From BOG-908 sp964250925 (lineage in GTDB: Bacteria; Pseudomonadota; Alphaproteobacteria; Acetobacterales; Acetobacteraceae), in the NCBI GenBank assembly GCA_964250925.1, contig CAXUHU010000072.1, positions 1 through 17,656 on the forward strand: a DNA stretch of 17,656 nucleotides. The letters are read 5' to 3'. The position numbers and the translations under genes were made by a program. Positions 1 to 7,047 of this stretch are shown one piece after another. Below the pieces are notes generated by a model. It ran no database searches, had not been told where the DNA came from, and saw only the letters and a program-made list of their open reading frames with translations. Positions within the stretch are counted from its first letter, which is position 1; each line of letters opens with the position of its first letter.

Positions 1-20
1 AGCACGTAACCCGTCGCTGC

Positions 21-50
21 GATGGCTGTCCGAATGTCCGGGCAGCCGTC
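21..50. terminator. Stem-loop downstream of the ABC exporter operon
   Basis: Positions 21-32 can pair with 39-50 around a 6-nt loop, giving a 12-bp stem that includes two G-T wobbles on the plus strand. It lies about 67 nt beyond the stop codon of the permease gene, which reads toward it on the minus strand. On the minus-strand transcript the two wobbles become C-A mismatches and no T-run follows, so a role as an intrinsic terminator is only a guess. The remainder of 1-116 shows no gene I can support. Confidence 0.25.
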
Positions 51-116
51 GTCATTGCGGCGAGGCCAGTATCGGGTAGCGCGGCGTGTCGCCTGGGCGG
101 TGAAGCGGCTCCGCGC

Positions 117-878
117 TCACCGCTTCAACCGATATCCGGTCCTGAAAATCCACCATATCGTCGCCAGGCAAGCGACCATGAACACGACCGTCATGCCGAG
201 GCTGATGCCGATCCGGATGTCGGACAGGCCGAAGAAGCTCCAGCGGAAGCCGCTGACCAGGTAGACGACCGGGTTGAACAGCGTGACCGCTCGCCAGAAC
301 GGCGGCAGCATGCCGATCGAGTAGAAGCTGCCGCCCAGGAACGTCAGCGGTGTGACCACCAGCAACGGCACCAGGTTGAGCTTTTCGAAGCTGTCGGCCC
401 AGATGCCGATGATGAAGCCGAACAGGCTGAAGGTCACCGCCGTCAGCAGCAGGAACAGCACCATCCAAACCGGATGGACCACGCCGAAGGCCACGAACAG
501 CCGCGCGGTCGCCAGGATGATCAGCCCGAGCAGCACGGATTTGCTGGCGGCCGCGCCCACATAGCCCAGCACGATTTCCACCGCCGACACCGGTGCGGAC
601 AACAATTCGTATATTGTGCCCACGAATTTAGGGAAGTAGATGCCGAACGAGGCGTTGGCGATGCTCTGGGTCAGCAGCGACAGCATGATCAGGCCCGGAA
701 CGATGAAGGCGCCGTAGCTGACACCGTCGATCGCCGTCAGGCGCGAACCGAGTGCCGCGCCGAACACAACGAAATACAGCGAGGTGGAAATGACCGGGGA
801 GACGATGCTTTGCAGCAGCGTGCGCCAGGTTCGGCTCATCTCGAATATGTAGATGGCCCTTACGGCGTAGAAATTCAT
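117..878 (-). CDS. ABC-2 type exporter permease, YadH/NodJ-like
   Basis: This 253-residue membrane protein is the transmembrane half of an ABC-2 exporter. It has about six hydrophobic segments. Characteristic ABC-2 stretches are visible: GAFIVPGLIMLSLL near residue 57, PLTFLGGSFYSIGMLPPFW near 177, and LFNPVVYLVSGFRWSFFGL after it. These closely resemble E. coli YadH, also about 256 residues, so the protein looks full length. Its ATG overlaps the stop of the ATPase gene by 4 nt (ATGA), so the two are translationally coupled and presumably form one complex in the inner membrane. The substrate cannot be read from sequence; relatives are annotated as drug, polysaccharide or lipid-linked exporters. 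No evidence links it to the ceramide genes 5 kb away. Confidence 0.92.
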   Translation of the reverse strand: MNFYAVRAIYIFEMSRTWRTLLQSIVSPVISTSLYFVVFGAALGSRLTAIDGVSYGAFIVPGLIMLSLLTQSIANASFGIYFPKFVGTIYELLSAPVSAVEIVLGYVGAAASKSVLLGLIILATARLFVAFGVVHPVWMVLFLLLTAVTFSLFGFIIGIWADSFEKLNLVPLLVVTPLTFLGGSFYSIGMLPPFWRAVTLFNPVVYLVSGFRWSFFGLSDIRIGISLGMTVVFMVACLATIWWIFRTGYRLKR

Positions 879-1852
879 GCGGGCGCGTGCACCAGGCTTA
901 CGAAAATCTCCTCGAGCGAGCTGTGATGCGTTTGCAAGTCTTTCACGGCGATGCCCAGCTCGTCCAATTGCCGCATCAACGCCGCAATTCCGTTGTCCTC
1001 CGTCGCCGTATCGTAGGCATAGACGAGACCGTGTCCATCGGCGGTGGCGCTCAGGTGCCAGGGCTGCAGTGCAGATGGAATGGCTGGCAGCCTCTCGCGC
1101 AGGCTGAGTTTCAGCTGCGACTTGCCGAAACGGCTCATCAGCACCGCCTTGTCCTCCACCACCACGATGCGACCGGCGCTGATGACGCCGATGCGATCGG
1201 CCATCTCCTCGGCCTCCTCAATGTAATGGGTAGTAAGGAATATCGTGACGCCCGATGCGCGCAGCCCCCGCACCATCTGCCACATGTCTCGCCGCAGCTC
1301 GACATCGACGCCGGCCGTAGGCTCGTCGAGGAACAGGATGCGCGGCTCGTGCGACAGCGCCTTGGCAATCATCACCCGCCGCTTCATGCCGCCCGACAGC
1401 GTGATGATCTTGCTGTCCCGCTTGTCCCATAGCGAGAGGTCGCGCAGCACGCGTTCGACATAGGACGGGTTGGCCGGACGGCCGAACAGGCCGCGGCTGA
1501 AACTGACGGTGGCCCACACGGTCTCGAACGCGTCGGTGGCCAGCTCCTGCGGCACCAGGCCGATCTTGCTGCGGGCGCGCCGGTAATCGGCCACCACGTC
1601 GTGCCCATCGGCCAGCACGCTGCCGCTGCTGGGGTTGACGATGCCGCAGATGATGCTGATCAGCGTGGTCTTGCCGGCTCCGTTCGGCCCGAGCAGAGCG
1701 AAGATCTCGCCAGCCCGGATGTCCAGGTCGATCGGCTGCAGGGCGTGCAATCCGGACGGATAGGTTTTCGTGACACCCCTGACGGACACCGCAGGCTGAT
1801 CCGGCAAAGGCCGTCCGTGGCCGGGCTGGGCCGTTGCGGCGGCTTCACTCAT
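875..1852 (-). CDS. ABC exporter ATP-binding protein, YadG-like
   Basis: This is the nucleotide-binding subunit that powers the adjacent permease. From the ATG at 1852 (325 aa), the Walker A motif GPNGAGKTT is at residues 55-63, the Q-loop around GLVPQE at 98-103, the signature LSGGMKR at 152-158 and Walker B ILFLDEP at 172-178, followed by the H-loop in LTTHYIEEAEE. A C-terminal extension of roughly 85 residues follows the ATPase core, as in DrrA/YadG-type proteins. The frame is open to a TTG at 1876, giving 333 aa; I prefer the ATG because it starts in a typical unstructured N-terminus, although neither start has a strong Shine-Dalgarno sequence. It is first in a two-gene operon and is divergent from the DUF1345 gene. 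Confidence 0.93.
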   Translation of the reverse strand: MSEAAATAQPGHGRPLPDQPAVSVRGVTKTYPSGLHALQPIDLDIRAGEIFALLGPNGAGKTTLISIICGIVNPSSGSVLADGHDVVADYRRARSKIGLVPQELATDAFETVWATVSFSRGLFGRPANPSYVERVLRDLSLWDKRDSKIITLSGGMKRRVMIAKALSHEPRILFLDEPTAGVDVELRRDMWQMVRGLRASGVTIFLTTHYIEEAEEMADRIGVISAGRIVVVEDKAVLMSRFGKSQLKLSLRERLPAIPSALQPWHLSATADGHGLVYAYDTATEDNGIAALMRQLDELGIAVKDLQTHHSSLEEIFVSLVHAPA

Positions 1853-1967
1853 GGATGTATCTGCGCAAATGGACAAGCGGCTGCTTCATCACGCGGGGTC
1901 TGTATCCCAAGATGGGTGCTGAGGATAGGATCGCCTACCGGCCTTTCCAGGCTGCAAGCCGTGTCCC
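1853..1967. promoter_or_regulatory. Divergent promoter region between exporter and DUF1345 operon
   Basis: These 115 bp separate two divergently transcribed operons, so both promoters are expected here. I could not pick out a convincing -35/-10 pair or an operator-like repeat. The assignment rests only on gene orientation. Confidence 0.4.
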
Positions 1968-2645
1968 GTGCGCGTTGAGGGTGGAGCCACGACCATTAAG
2001 ACCCTGATCGTCGGCCATATCCGGTTGTTCGTCGCCATCGCCGTCGGCTTGGCCAGCCTGTTCGTGCTGCCGCACGGCTGGACCGGCCGCAGCAGGGGGA
2101 TCGTGTGCTGGGACATCGGTTCCAGCGCCTACCTCGTGCTGATATTCTGGCTGTTCATGACCACCCCGATCGCGCGCATGCAGGCCAACGCCCGGGCGGA
2201 GGAAGATGGCGAATGGACGCTGTTCTGGCTGGTCGTGGCCGGCGTCGTGGCCAGTTTCGCCGCCATCATCGGCGAGTTCAGCAGCATGAAAAATGTCGCC
2301 CCGGCAGCCCGCGACCTGAAGGTCGGGCTGGTCGCCGGAACGCTGCTGCTGTCGTGGCTGCTGTCGCAGGCGGTGTTCGGCCTGCGCTACGCCCACGAGT
2401 ACTATAGTCGGTCGGGCGCGGCCGAGATCGACGGCGGACTGGAGTTTCCCGGCGACACGCAGCCGGACTACCTCGATTTCCTGTATTTTGCGGTGGTGCT
2501 CGGCATGACGTTCCAGGTGTCTGACGTGCAGATCAGCTCACGCAAGCTGCGTCGGCTGGCGCTGGTGCACGGCCTGCTGGGCTTCGTGTTCAACACCGTG
2601 ATCATCGCCCTCACCGTCAACCTGGCCTCCGGCCTGCTCTCCTGA
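1968..2645 (+). CDS. DUF1345 family inner-membrane protein
   Basis: This 225-residue protein has about five hydrophobic helices: roughly residues 10-35, 47-62, 83-105, 118-138 and 200-222. The segment LDFLYFAVVLGMTFQVSDVQISS near residues 167-190 and the final hydrophobic helix are typical of the DUF1345 family. The function of that family is not established. The GTG at 1968 is the longest start but has only a weak upstream purine stretch (CAGG), so the true start may be slightly further in. It heads a three-gene plus-strand group with an outer-membrane protein and a putative lipoprotein, which hints at an envelope role. No catalytic motif is visible. Confidence 0.85.
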   Translation: MRVEGGATTIKTLIVGHIRLFVAIAVGLASLFVLPHGWTGRSRGIVCWDIGSSAYLVLIFWLFMTTPIARMQANARAEEDGEWTLFWLVVAGVVASFAAIIGEFSSMKNVAPAARDLKVGLVAGTLLLSWLLSQAVFGLRYAHEYYSRSGAAEIDGGLEFPGDTQPDYLDFLYFAVVLGMTFQVSDVQISSRKLRRLALVHGLLGFVFNTVIIALTVNLASGLLS

Positions 2646-2707
2646 ACCGTTCGCCGCCACACGGGGCATGCCGCCCGCGCCTTCGTGCTGCAGCGGTCCT
2701 GGCGGCC

Positions 2708-3454
2708 ATGCTGGGCGCGCTGCCCGGCGCGCGGGCCGACGATGTGCGCGATTTCAACGCCGACACGCCGGGCAGAAGCTACACCCCCTACACCGTCGCC
2801 AGAGGCTATTTCCAGTTGGAAAGCGACATCGTCCACGTGACCGAGACGGGCACCACGCAGCTGGTCGAGAGCCTGGACCCGATCATCAAGTATGGGCTGA
2901 CCGACGATGTCGAGATCGAGCTGCAGACCACGGGCCTGCTCGCAATGCAGACTAGGGGCGCGGGCGGCACCGCGAGCCTGACCGGCTTCGGCGACACCAT
3001 CCCGGCCATCAAGTGGACCGTGTTCGGCAACGACTGGCAGGTGTTCACCGCGGCTGTCCGCTTCGGCGTCAAGATCCCGACCGCATCGCCCGGCCTGGGC
3101 AACGGTGCTATCGAGTACTCCCTGGTGGCGCCGACCCAGCTGGGGCTGCCCTACGGTCTTTCGATGCAGATCCAGGAGGAGGTCGACGTGTTGAGGAACG
3201 GGAACGATACCGGAAAGCACTTCAACTATGCCGAATCCGTCTCCGTGGGACGCAGCTTCGGCAAGGTCACGATCTCGGCCGAACTGTTCGCCCAGAGCGG
3301 GACGGATCCCAACGCCAAGGCGCTCTACACGGCCGATGCCGGGGTCGCCTATGCCGTCTCGCCGGTAGCCGTGCTGTCGTTCGGAACCTATTTCGGGCTG
3401 AACCGGGAGGCACCGTCCATCGAGGCCTATACCGGCTTCGGCTTCCGGTTCTAG
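2708..3454 (+). CDS. Outer-membrane transporter-like protein, Phenol_MetA_deg-like
   Basis: The mature part, from about DDVRDFNADTPG onward, has the alternating strand pattern of a small beta-barrel and ends in GFGFRF, a C-terminal aromatic as expected for outer-membrane insertion. Phrases such as TDDVEIELQTTG and AAVRFGVKIPTA resemble the 'putative MetA-pathway of phenol degradation' family, whose members are usually just called transporters. The first ATG in frame, at 2708, would leave a signal peptide of only ten residues. The same frame is open upstream and encodes a good signal peptide (RPRLRAAAVLAAMLGALPGA, cleavage after ARA), but there is no ATG, GTG or TTG in frame between the stop at 2522 and 2708. 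The true start is therefore uncertain (see findings). The lipoprotein gene starts 3 nt after its stop. Confidence 0.82.
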   Translation: MLGALPGARADDVRDFNADTPGRSYTPYTVARGYFQLESDIVHVTETGTTQLVESLDPIIKYGLTDDVEIELQTTGLLAMQTRGAGGTASLTGFGDTIPAIKWTVFGNDWQVFTAAVRFGVKIPTASPGLGNGAIEYSLVAPTQLGLPYGLSMQIQEEVDVLRNGNDTGKHFNYAESVSVGRSFGKVTISAELFAQSGTDPNAKALYTADAGVAYAVSPVAVLSFGTYFGLNREAPSIEAYTGFGFRF

Positions 3455-3457
3455 CGC

Positions 3458-3883
3458 ATGCCCCGACGGTTCGCGCGTCGCCTGCTGGCCGCGGCCCTGA
3501 CCGTCTCGGGCTGCGCCGCGCCGTCAGGCGACGCGGGAACGCTCGACGGACGCATGGACGGCGCCTATGTCGGCACCCGAACCCTGGACCCGATCTGCGG
3601 GACCGAGACGGACCCTATCCGCTTCGACGTGGCCGGCAGCAGCATTTCGGTGCACGCCCGTCACAACCATGTCACGCTGCAGGGTACGGTGACGGCGGAT
3701 GGCCAGATCGCCCTGACCGATTTCGCGGGCGGCCGGCACATCAATGGCGGCATCAGCGGCGGCCGGCTGATTGCGACCGAGCTGTTGAGCGGAAACGGCA
3801 ACAGGAACCGCCGCAAGACGGCGCTGGACGACCTCACGCCGGTCACCTGCCTGTGGCATTTCAACGCGGTCCGTGGCGGGTAG
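3458..3883 (+). CDS. Small putative lipoprotein of unknown function
   Basis: A 141-residue exported protein. The N-terminus has a positively charged MPRRFARR start, a hydrophobic AALTV core and a lipobox-like V-S-G-C with the cysteine at residue 19, so it is probably lipid-anchored. The mature part is small, glycine-rich and beta-strand-like (GTVTADGQIALTDFAGGRHINGG pattern), with three further cysteines at or near DPICG and VTCLW. I do not recognise a family. The ATG lies 3 nt after the stop of the outer-membrane protein gene, so the two are almost certainly co-transcribed and may act together in the envelope. Confidence 0.75.
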   Translation: MPRRFARRLLAAALTVSGCAAPSGDAGTLDGRMDGAYVGTRTLDPICGTETDPIRFDVAGSSISVHARHNHVTLQGTVTADGQIALTDFAGGRHINGGISGGRLIATELLSGNGNRNRRKTALDDLTPVTCLWHFNAVRGG

Positions 3884-3937
3884 GAGGCTTGCTCGGCGAG
3901 GCGCCGCGGCGAGCGCGTCCACGTCAAACCGACGAGC

Positions 3938-3973
3938 GCTTCGGGGCTGACCGTACGCGGGCAGCCCCGAAGC
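3938..3973. terminator. Strong hairpin between convergent genes
   Basis: Positions 3938-3949 pair perfectly with 3962-3973 (12 bp, arms gcttcggggctg and cagccccgaagc). One A-G mismatch follows, then three more base pairs close a TACG tetraloop at 3954-3957. It lies 54 nt after the lipoprotein stop and 61 nt beyond the stop of the convergent beta-helix gene. That position suits a bidirectional transcription end, but neither side has a T-run, so it may instead be an RNA-stabilising stem. Confidence 0.5.
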
Positions 3974-4022
3974 CGATGTTCGGGCAGGCGATCGTCTTGC
4001 GCGGCTATTCCGGTCTGCGTGA

Positions 4023-4042
4023 GATCGTTCTGATCAACGATC
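4023..4042. terminator. Inverted repeat over the beta-helix gene stop codon
   Basis: The arms gatcgtt (4023-4029) and aacgatc (4036-4042) form a perfect 7-bp inverted repeat with a 6-nt loop, overlapping the TGA at 4036-4034 of the minus-strand gene. No T-run follows. It may contribute to the transcript end together with the larger hairpin further on, or it may be chance. Confidence 0.25.
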
Positions 4043-5605
4043 CACTGAGCCGATGGCGTTTGTCAGCCGAGGCTTGCCTGTCAGTTCATGGACGTATGAC
4101 GGCGTACCGATGATCGGGTTATAGCCCGGGTAACGCAGCTTGATGGCGGCATCGTCGCTGTAGACGGGTACGGACAGGCCGTAATCCGAAGTCAGGTCGG
4201 ACGTCACCGCGTTCACCCACACGTCGCCGCGGTAGTCCAGCGGCGCATTGCCGGTCACACAGTAGTTGGCATAGATGTTGTTCAGTATCTGATACGGATA
4301 GCCAGGCCATCCCGTGCCGCCCGGATTGACCTGCGGGTAGAGATAGGACACCGGCACGAGCTGGTAGTTGCCGTCGTCGGTAAGGGCGCCGGCAACGAAC
4401 GTGTTGTTCTGCAGGATGATGTTTTCGGCCCGCCCGTCCGGGTTGCCCTCGCAATCCCAGCAGATGGACGATTGGGCCGTTCCTGCGCCGGACATCGTCT
4501 TGAAGAACACGTTGTCCCTGATGGTGGTCAGGCCACCGTTGGACACGTCGAGGTCATAGGATTCCGCCTGGTTGTACACGCCGCCCTGCGGCACGCCGCC
4601 TTGGAAGTAGTTGGCCACGATTTTATTCTGGCTTGCGCGCGTCTTGAACAGGTGTCCCTGGTAGGCATCGTGGGTCCAGGTGTGCTTCAGCGTCACCTGG
4701 GCCCCGTATCCGCTGATGTAGACGTTGTGCGCGTAACCGCCGCCGCCGCCGTCGAAGGCCAGTTCGTCATTGAGCAATGTGAGCGGCCCGACGGCGCTCG
4801 ACGTGGTGAAGAACCCGTCCGCATTTGCCACCTCGAAGCCGATGATGCGGCTGTACTGGAAGAGCAGACCGTTCGTGCCGTTGTCATAGACACCCGCCTT
4901 GCCCACGCTGGCGCCGGGCTGTGCCACGACATCGACGTGGCTCCACGTGATGTCGGTGCTGGCATCGAAATAGACTGGGGCTTGGTTGAGCGTGTTGTTG
5001 CTTGCGCCACCGTTCAGGATGATCACAGGCTGTTGCTTGTTGGTGATCTGGCCGACGATCGATACCTTCTGCAACGGATAGGACGGATCGCCAGCCCCGT
5101 ACGCAGCTGGGCTGTCGTACACGGGGCCAATCCAGGGCTGCATGTACTCGCCGGCATAAACCGCAGTGTGCAACAGGAAGATGTCGCCCGGCTCGGTCAC
5201 GCGAAAGTTGGGCACGCGGTTGAACGGGCCGCAATTCGGGTTCTGTGCGGTGTCCTCTGGCGTGACGTAGAGCAGGCCGTTTGCGTCGGGAACGAGTTGG
5301 CAGCCGGTCTGGCTGGCGAATTGCTGCCAAGTGGCTATGACCGTGCCGCCCACCACTTGTCCGTTGACGACGTTGCCGCCGCGTATCTGGTCGATCTGCG
5401 GCCTGCCCTGGGTAGCCGATGCGGGTAGCGCGTACTCGGTCGCGGCCAGCGGTGGCGGGGTTGGGAATGCTTCCTGTCCGTCGCAGATCGCCGGCGTCTG
5501 GGCCTGGGCAGCTTGCGTGGTGTAGGAGCCCGATCCAAGCGGCTGCGCCATCGCACATGGGGCGAGGACGCACGCTATCGGAAATGCGAGAGGTATACGG
5601 GTCAT
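4034..5605 (-). CDS. Secreted right-handed beta-helix protein
   Basis: A 523-residue exported protein with a signal peptide (MTRIPLAFPIACVLAPCAMA, cleavage before QPLGSG). The body is rich in Asn, Gly, Thr, Val and Tyr and has recurring strand-turn units such as NIILQNNTF, ITWSHVDVVA, KIVANYFQGG and TIRDNVFFKT. This is the pattern of the pectate-lyase-like parallel beta-helix fold. Such proteins are usually polysaccharide lyases, glycosidases or surface adhesins. I cannot point to a conserved catalytic set, so the substrate is unknown. Cysteines in CWDCEG and in the N-terminal third suggest disulfides, consistent with periplasmic or extracellular location. It appears monocistronic, with about 500 bp of non-coding DNA upstream. 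Confidence 0.8.
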   Translation of the reverse strand: MTRIPLAFPIACVLAPCAMAQPLGSGSYTTQAAQAQTPAICDGQEAFPTPPPLAATEYALPASATQGRPQIDQIRGGNVVNGQVVGGTVIATWQQFASQTGCQLVPDANGLLYVTPEDTAQNPNCGPFNRVPNFRVTEPGDIFLLHTAVYAGEYMQPWIGPVYDSPAAYGAGDPSYPLQKVSIVGQITNKQQPVIILNGGASNNTLNQAPVYFDASTDITWSHVDVVAQPGASVGKAGVYDNGTNGLLFQYSRIIGFEVANADGFFTTSSAVGPLTLLNDELAFDGGGGGYAHNVYISGYGAQVTLKHTWTHDAYQGHLFKTRASQNKIVANYFQGGVPQGGVYNQAESYDLDVSNGGLTTIRDNVFFKTMSGAGTAQSSICWDCEGNPDGRAENIILQNNTFVAGALTDDGNYQLVPVSYLYPQVNPGGTGWPGYPYQILNNIYANYCVTGNAPLDYRGDVWVNAVTSDLTSDYGLSVPVYSDDAAIKLRYPGYNPIIGTPSYVHELTGKPRLTNAIGSVDR

Positions 5606-6114
5606 TGCATAGGCTTTCTGTATCGAGAAGAATAGAGAGCAATAAACATCGTCCTGACGACGTTGATGTCAGTCAGCGCACGGAGGCATCCTCAACTTCA
5701 TGAGGGTTGTTGTATGGCAAGTTTAGGTGTGATCGGCCCGACTAGTGTTGATGTCGTCAACTCATGCGGATTTCGCGAAAACACTATTCGCGTTGAACTC
5801 TATTTGCAGCCATCACGAGCCCGCCCCCCCACATTAAGTCAGCTACCAACTCCGAGTTGTGGTGTCAATCGAATCTACAATAATTAGTTGTAACGACTCC
5901 CGTTTGACCGGCAAGAAGAATGTCAAAGCCCGGATTTGTTTTGAGAGACTGCATCCATAAAGGTGGATTCCAGGTACTTTGGCAAATGTCCAAAGCAACG
6001 GACGTGCTTGGCAAAGAATGTTGCTGAGCCGTTTTGTTCACGGTCCTTGGAGTTGTTCTCGAGCCGCGGCAGGTCTGTGGTGAGCGTCAACGGAGCAGGA
6101 GTCGGCTGTTCGCC
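5606..6114. other. Long, less GC-rich intergenic region
   Basis: About 500 bp between two minus-strand genes, visibly less GC-rich than its surroundings, especially from 5640 to 6060. It must hold the promoter of the beta-helix gene and the 3' end of the ligase-reductase operon. Structures seen: palindrome TCGTC-CT-GACGA at 5649-5660; stem-loop 5688-5707; gttgatgtc repeated at 5662 and 5747, the second copy inside GTTGA-TGTCG-TCAAC (5747-5761); ttcgcg at 5772 and 5787; inverted repeat CTTTGG-N7-CCAAAG at 5977-5995; and ttggcaaa at 5979 and 6008. Short frames exist (for example ATG 5714 to 5887) but lack a recognisable product or ribosome binding site. I see no tRNA or insertion-sequence ends. 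Confidence 0.6.
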
Positions 6115-7047
6115 CTACCCTGTGCGCCACCAGGCGAGGGTATCCCGCAGGCCCTCGGCGAGGCCGATGCGCGCTGTCCAGACATCGGCGGGCGGCCGCA
6201 GTTCGGGGTCGGGCCGCCAGTCGCGATGCAGTATCTCGCGCGCCTTGCCGCGTCCGAACAGCGATGGCCGGCCGGTGAGGGCCGACCAGCCATCGGCACC
6301 GGCCCCGGCCACGGCGAACAACCGGTCAGGCACTGCCACGAACCGCGGCGCCCGTCCTGGGGAGGCAAGCCGCAGGATGTCGCGCCAGGCATGACCATCA
6401 GGGCTGGCATCACAGATCTCGAACGTTCGGCCTTGCCCGCCGCCGGCACAGAACGCGGCGACGGCACGGGCCACGTCGTGCGCGTGGACCATGGCCAGGC
6501 GCGGCTCGGGTTCATCCGGCACCGGCACGAGGAGGCCGTTGGCCAGCCGCAGCAGCGCGGCACTCGCCTGGTCCCACGGGCCGTACACGACGCTGGGGCG
6601 CACGATCACCCATGGCGTGCCGCCCAGTTCTGCCCTGACCGCCTCCTCGCCCGCCCACTTGCTGGCGGCGTAGGGGGAAAGCCCGGGGCAGCGCGCGGCT
6701 TGCGAGGATATGTGGATGAAGCGGCAGGCCGGCTCGAGGCTGCCGACGAGGCGGGCCAGCCGGCCGGCGGCAGCCACGTTGGTTGATTGAAATGTGGCCG
6801 CGTCGATGGCCTTTATGGCGCCGGCCGCGTGCACCACGGCCGAGGCGCCGCGCACCAGCCGGCCCAGTGCCGCCTCATCGGCCAGGTCGCCCAGCACGAC
6901 CTGCGGGTCGATGCCCGCCAGCAACGGGTGGGTCGGATCACGTCGGACCAGCATGCGCACCTGCCAGCCCGCGCGGGCCAGGGCGGCGGCACAATAGCGG
7001 CCCAGAAAGCCGGTGCCGCCGGTCAGGGCGGCGATCCTGGCCGTCAC
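6115..7047 (-). CDS. cerR: NAD(P)-dependent SDR, probable ceramide reductase CerR
   Basis: A 310-residue extended short-chain dehydrogenase/epimerase. The nucleotide-binding motif TGGTGFLG is at residues 9-16, VVHAAG at 71-76, the active-site serine in ISSQ at 113-116 and the catalytic YAASK at 126-130, followed by IVRPSVVYGP. In Caulobacter an SDR of this family (CerR) reduces the 3-oxo group during ceramide synthesis, and its gene sits with the acyl-ACP synthetase gene as here. The GTG at 7047 overlaps the ligase stop by 4 nt (GTGA), indicating translational coupling; the frame continues upstream inside the ligase gene but that part is not real. The reductase function is inferred from context. 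Alternatively it could be a sugar-nucleotide epimerase, less likely given the neighbours. Confidence 0.85.
   Translation of the reverse strand: MTARIAALTGGTGFLGRYCAAALARAGWQVRMLVRRDPTHPLLAGIDPQVVLGDLADEAALGRLVRGASAVVHAAGAIKAIDAATFQSTNVAAAGRLARLVGSLEPACRFIHISSQAARCPGLSPYAASKWAGEEAVRAELGGTPWVIVRPSVVYGPWDQASAALLRLANGLLVPVPDEPEPRLAMVHAHDVARAVAAFCAGGGQGRTFEICDASPDGHAWRDILRLASPGRAPRFVAVPDRLFAVAGAGADGWSALTGRPSLFGRGKAREILHRDWRPDPELRPPADVWTARIGLAEGLRDTLAWWRTG

Noticed and set aside
3013..4113. 366-residue plus-strand frame across the outer-membrane and lipoprotein genes
   Set aside because: Arg-rich shadow frame running through two well-supported genes and the terminator hairpin.
5663..5887. 74-residue open frame in the less GC-rich spacer
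   Set aside because: No recognisable family or ribosome binding site, and the only initiator near the start is a TTG; it could be chance in a 500-bp spacer.
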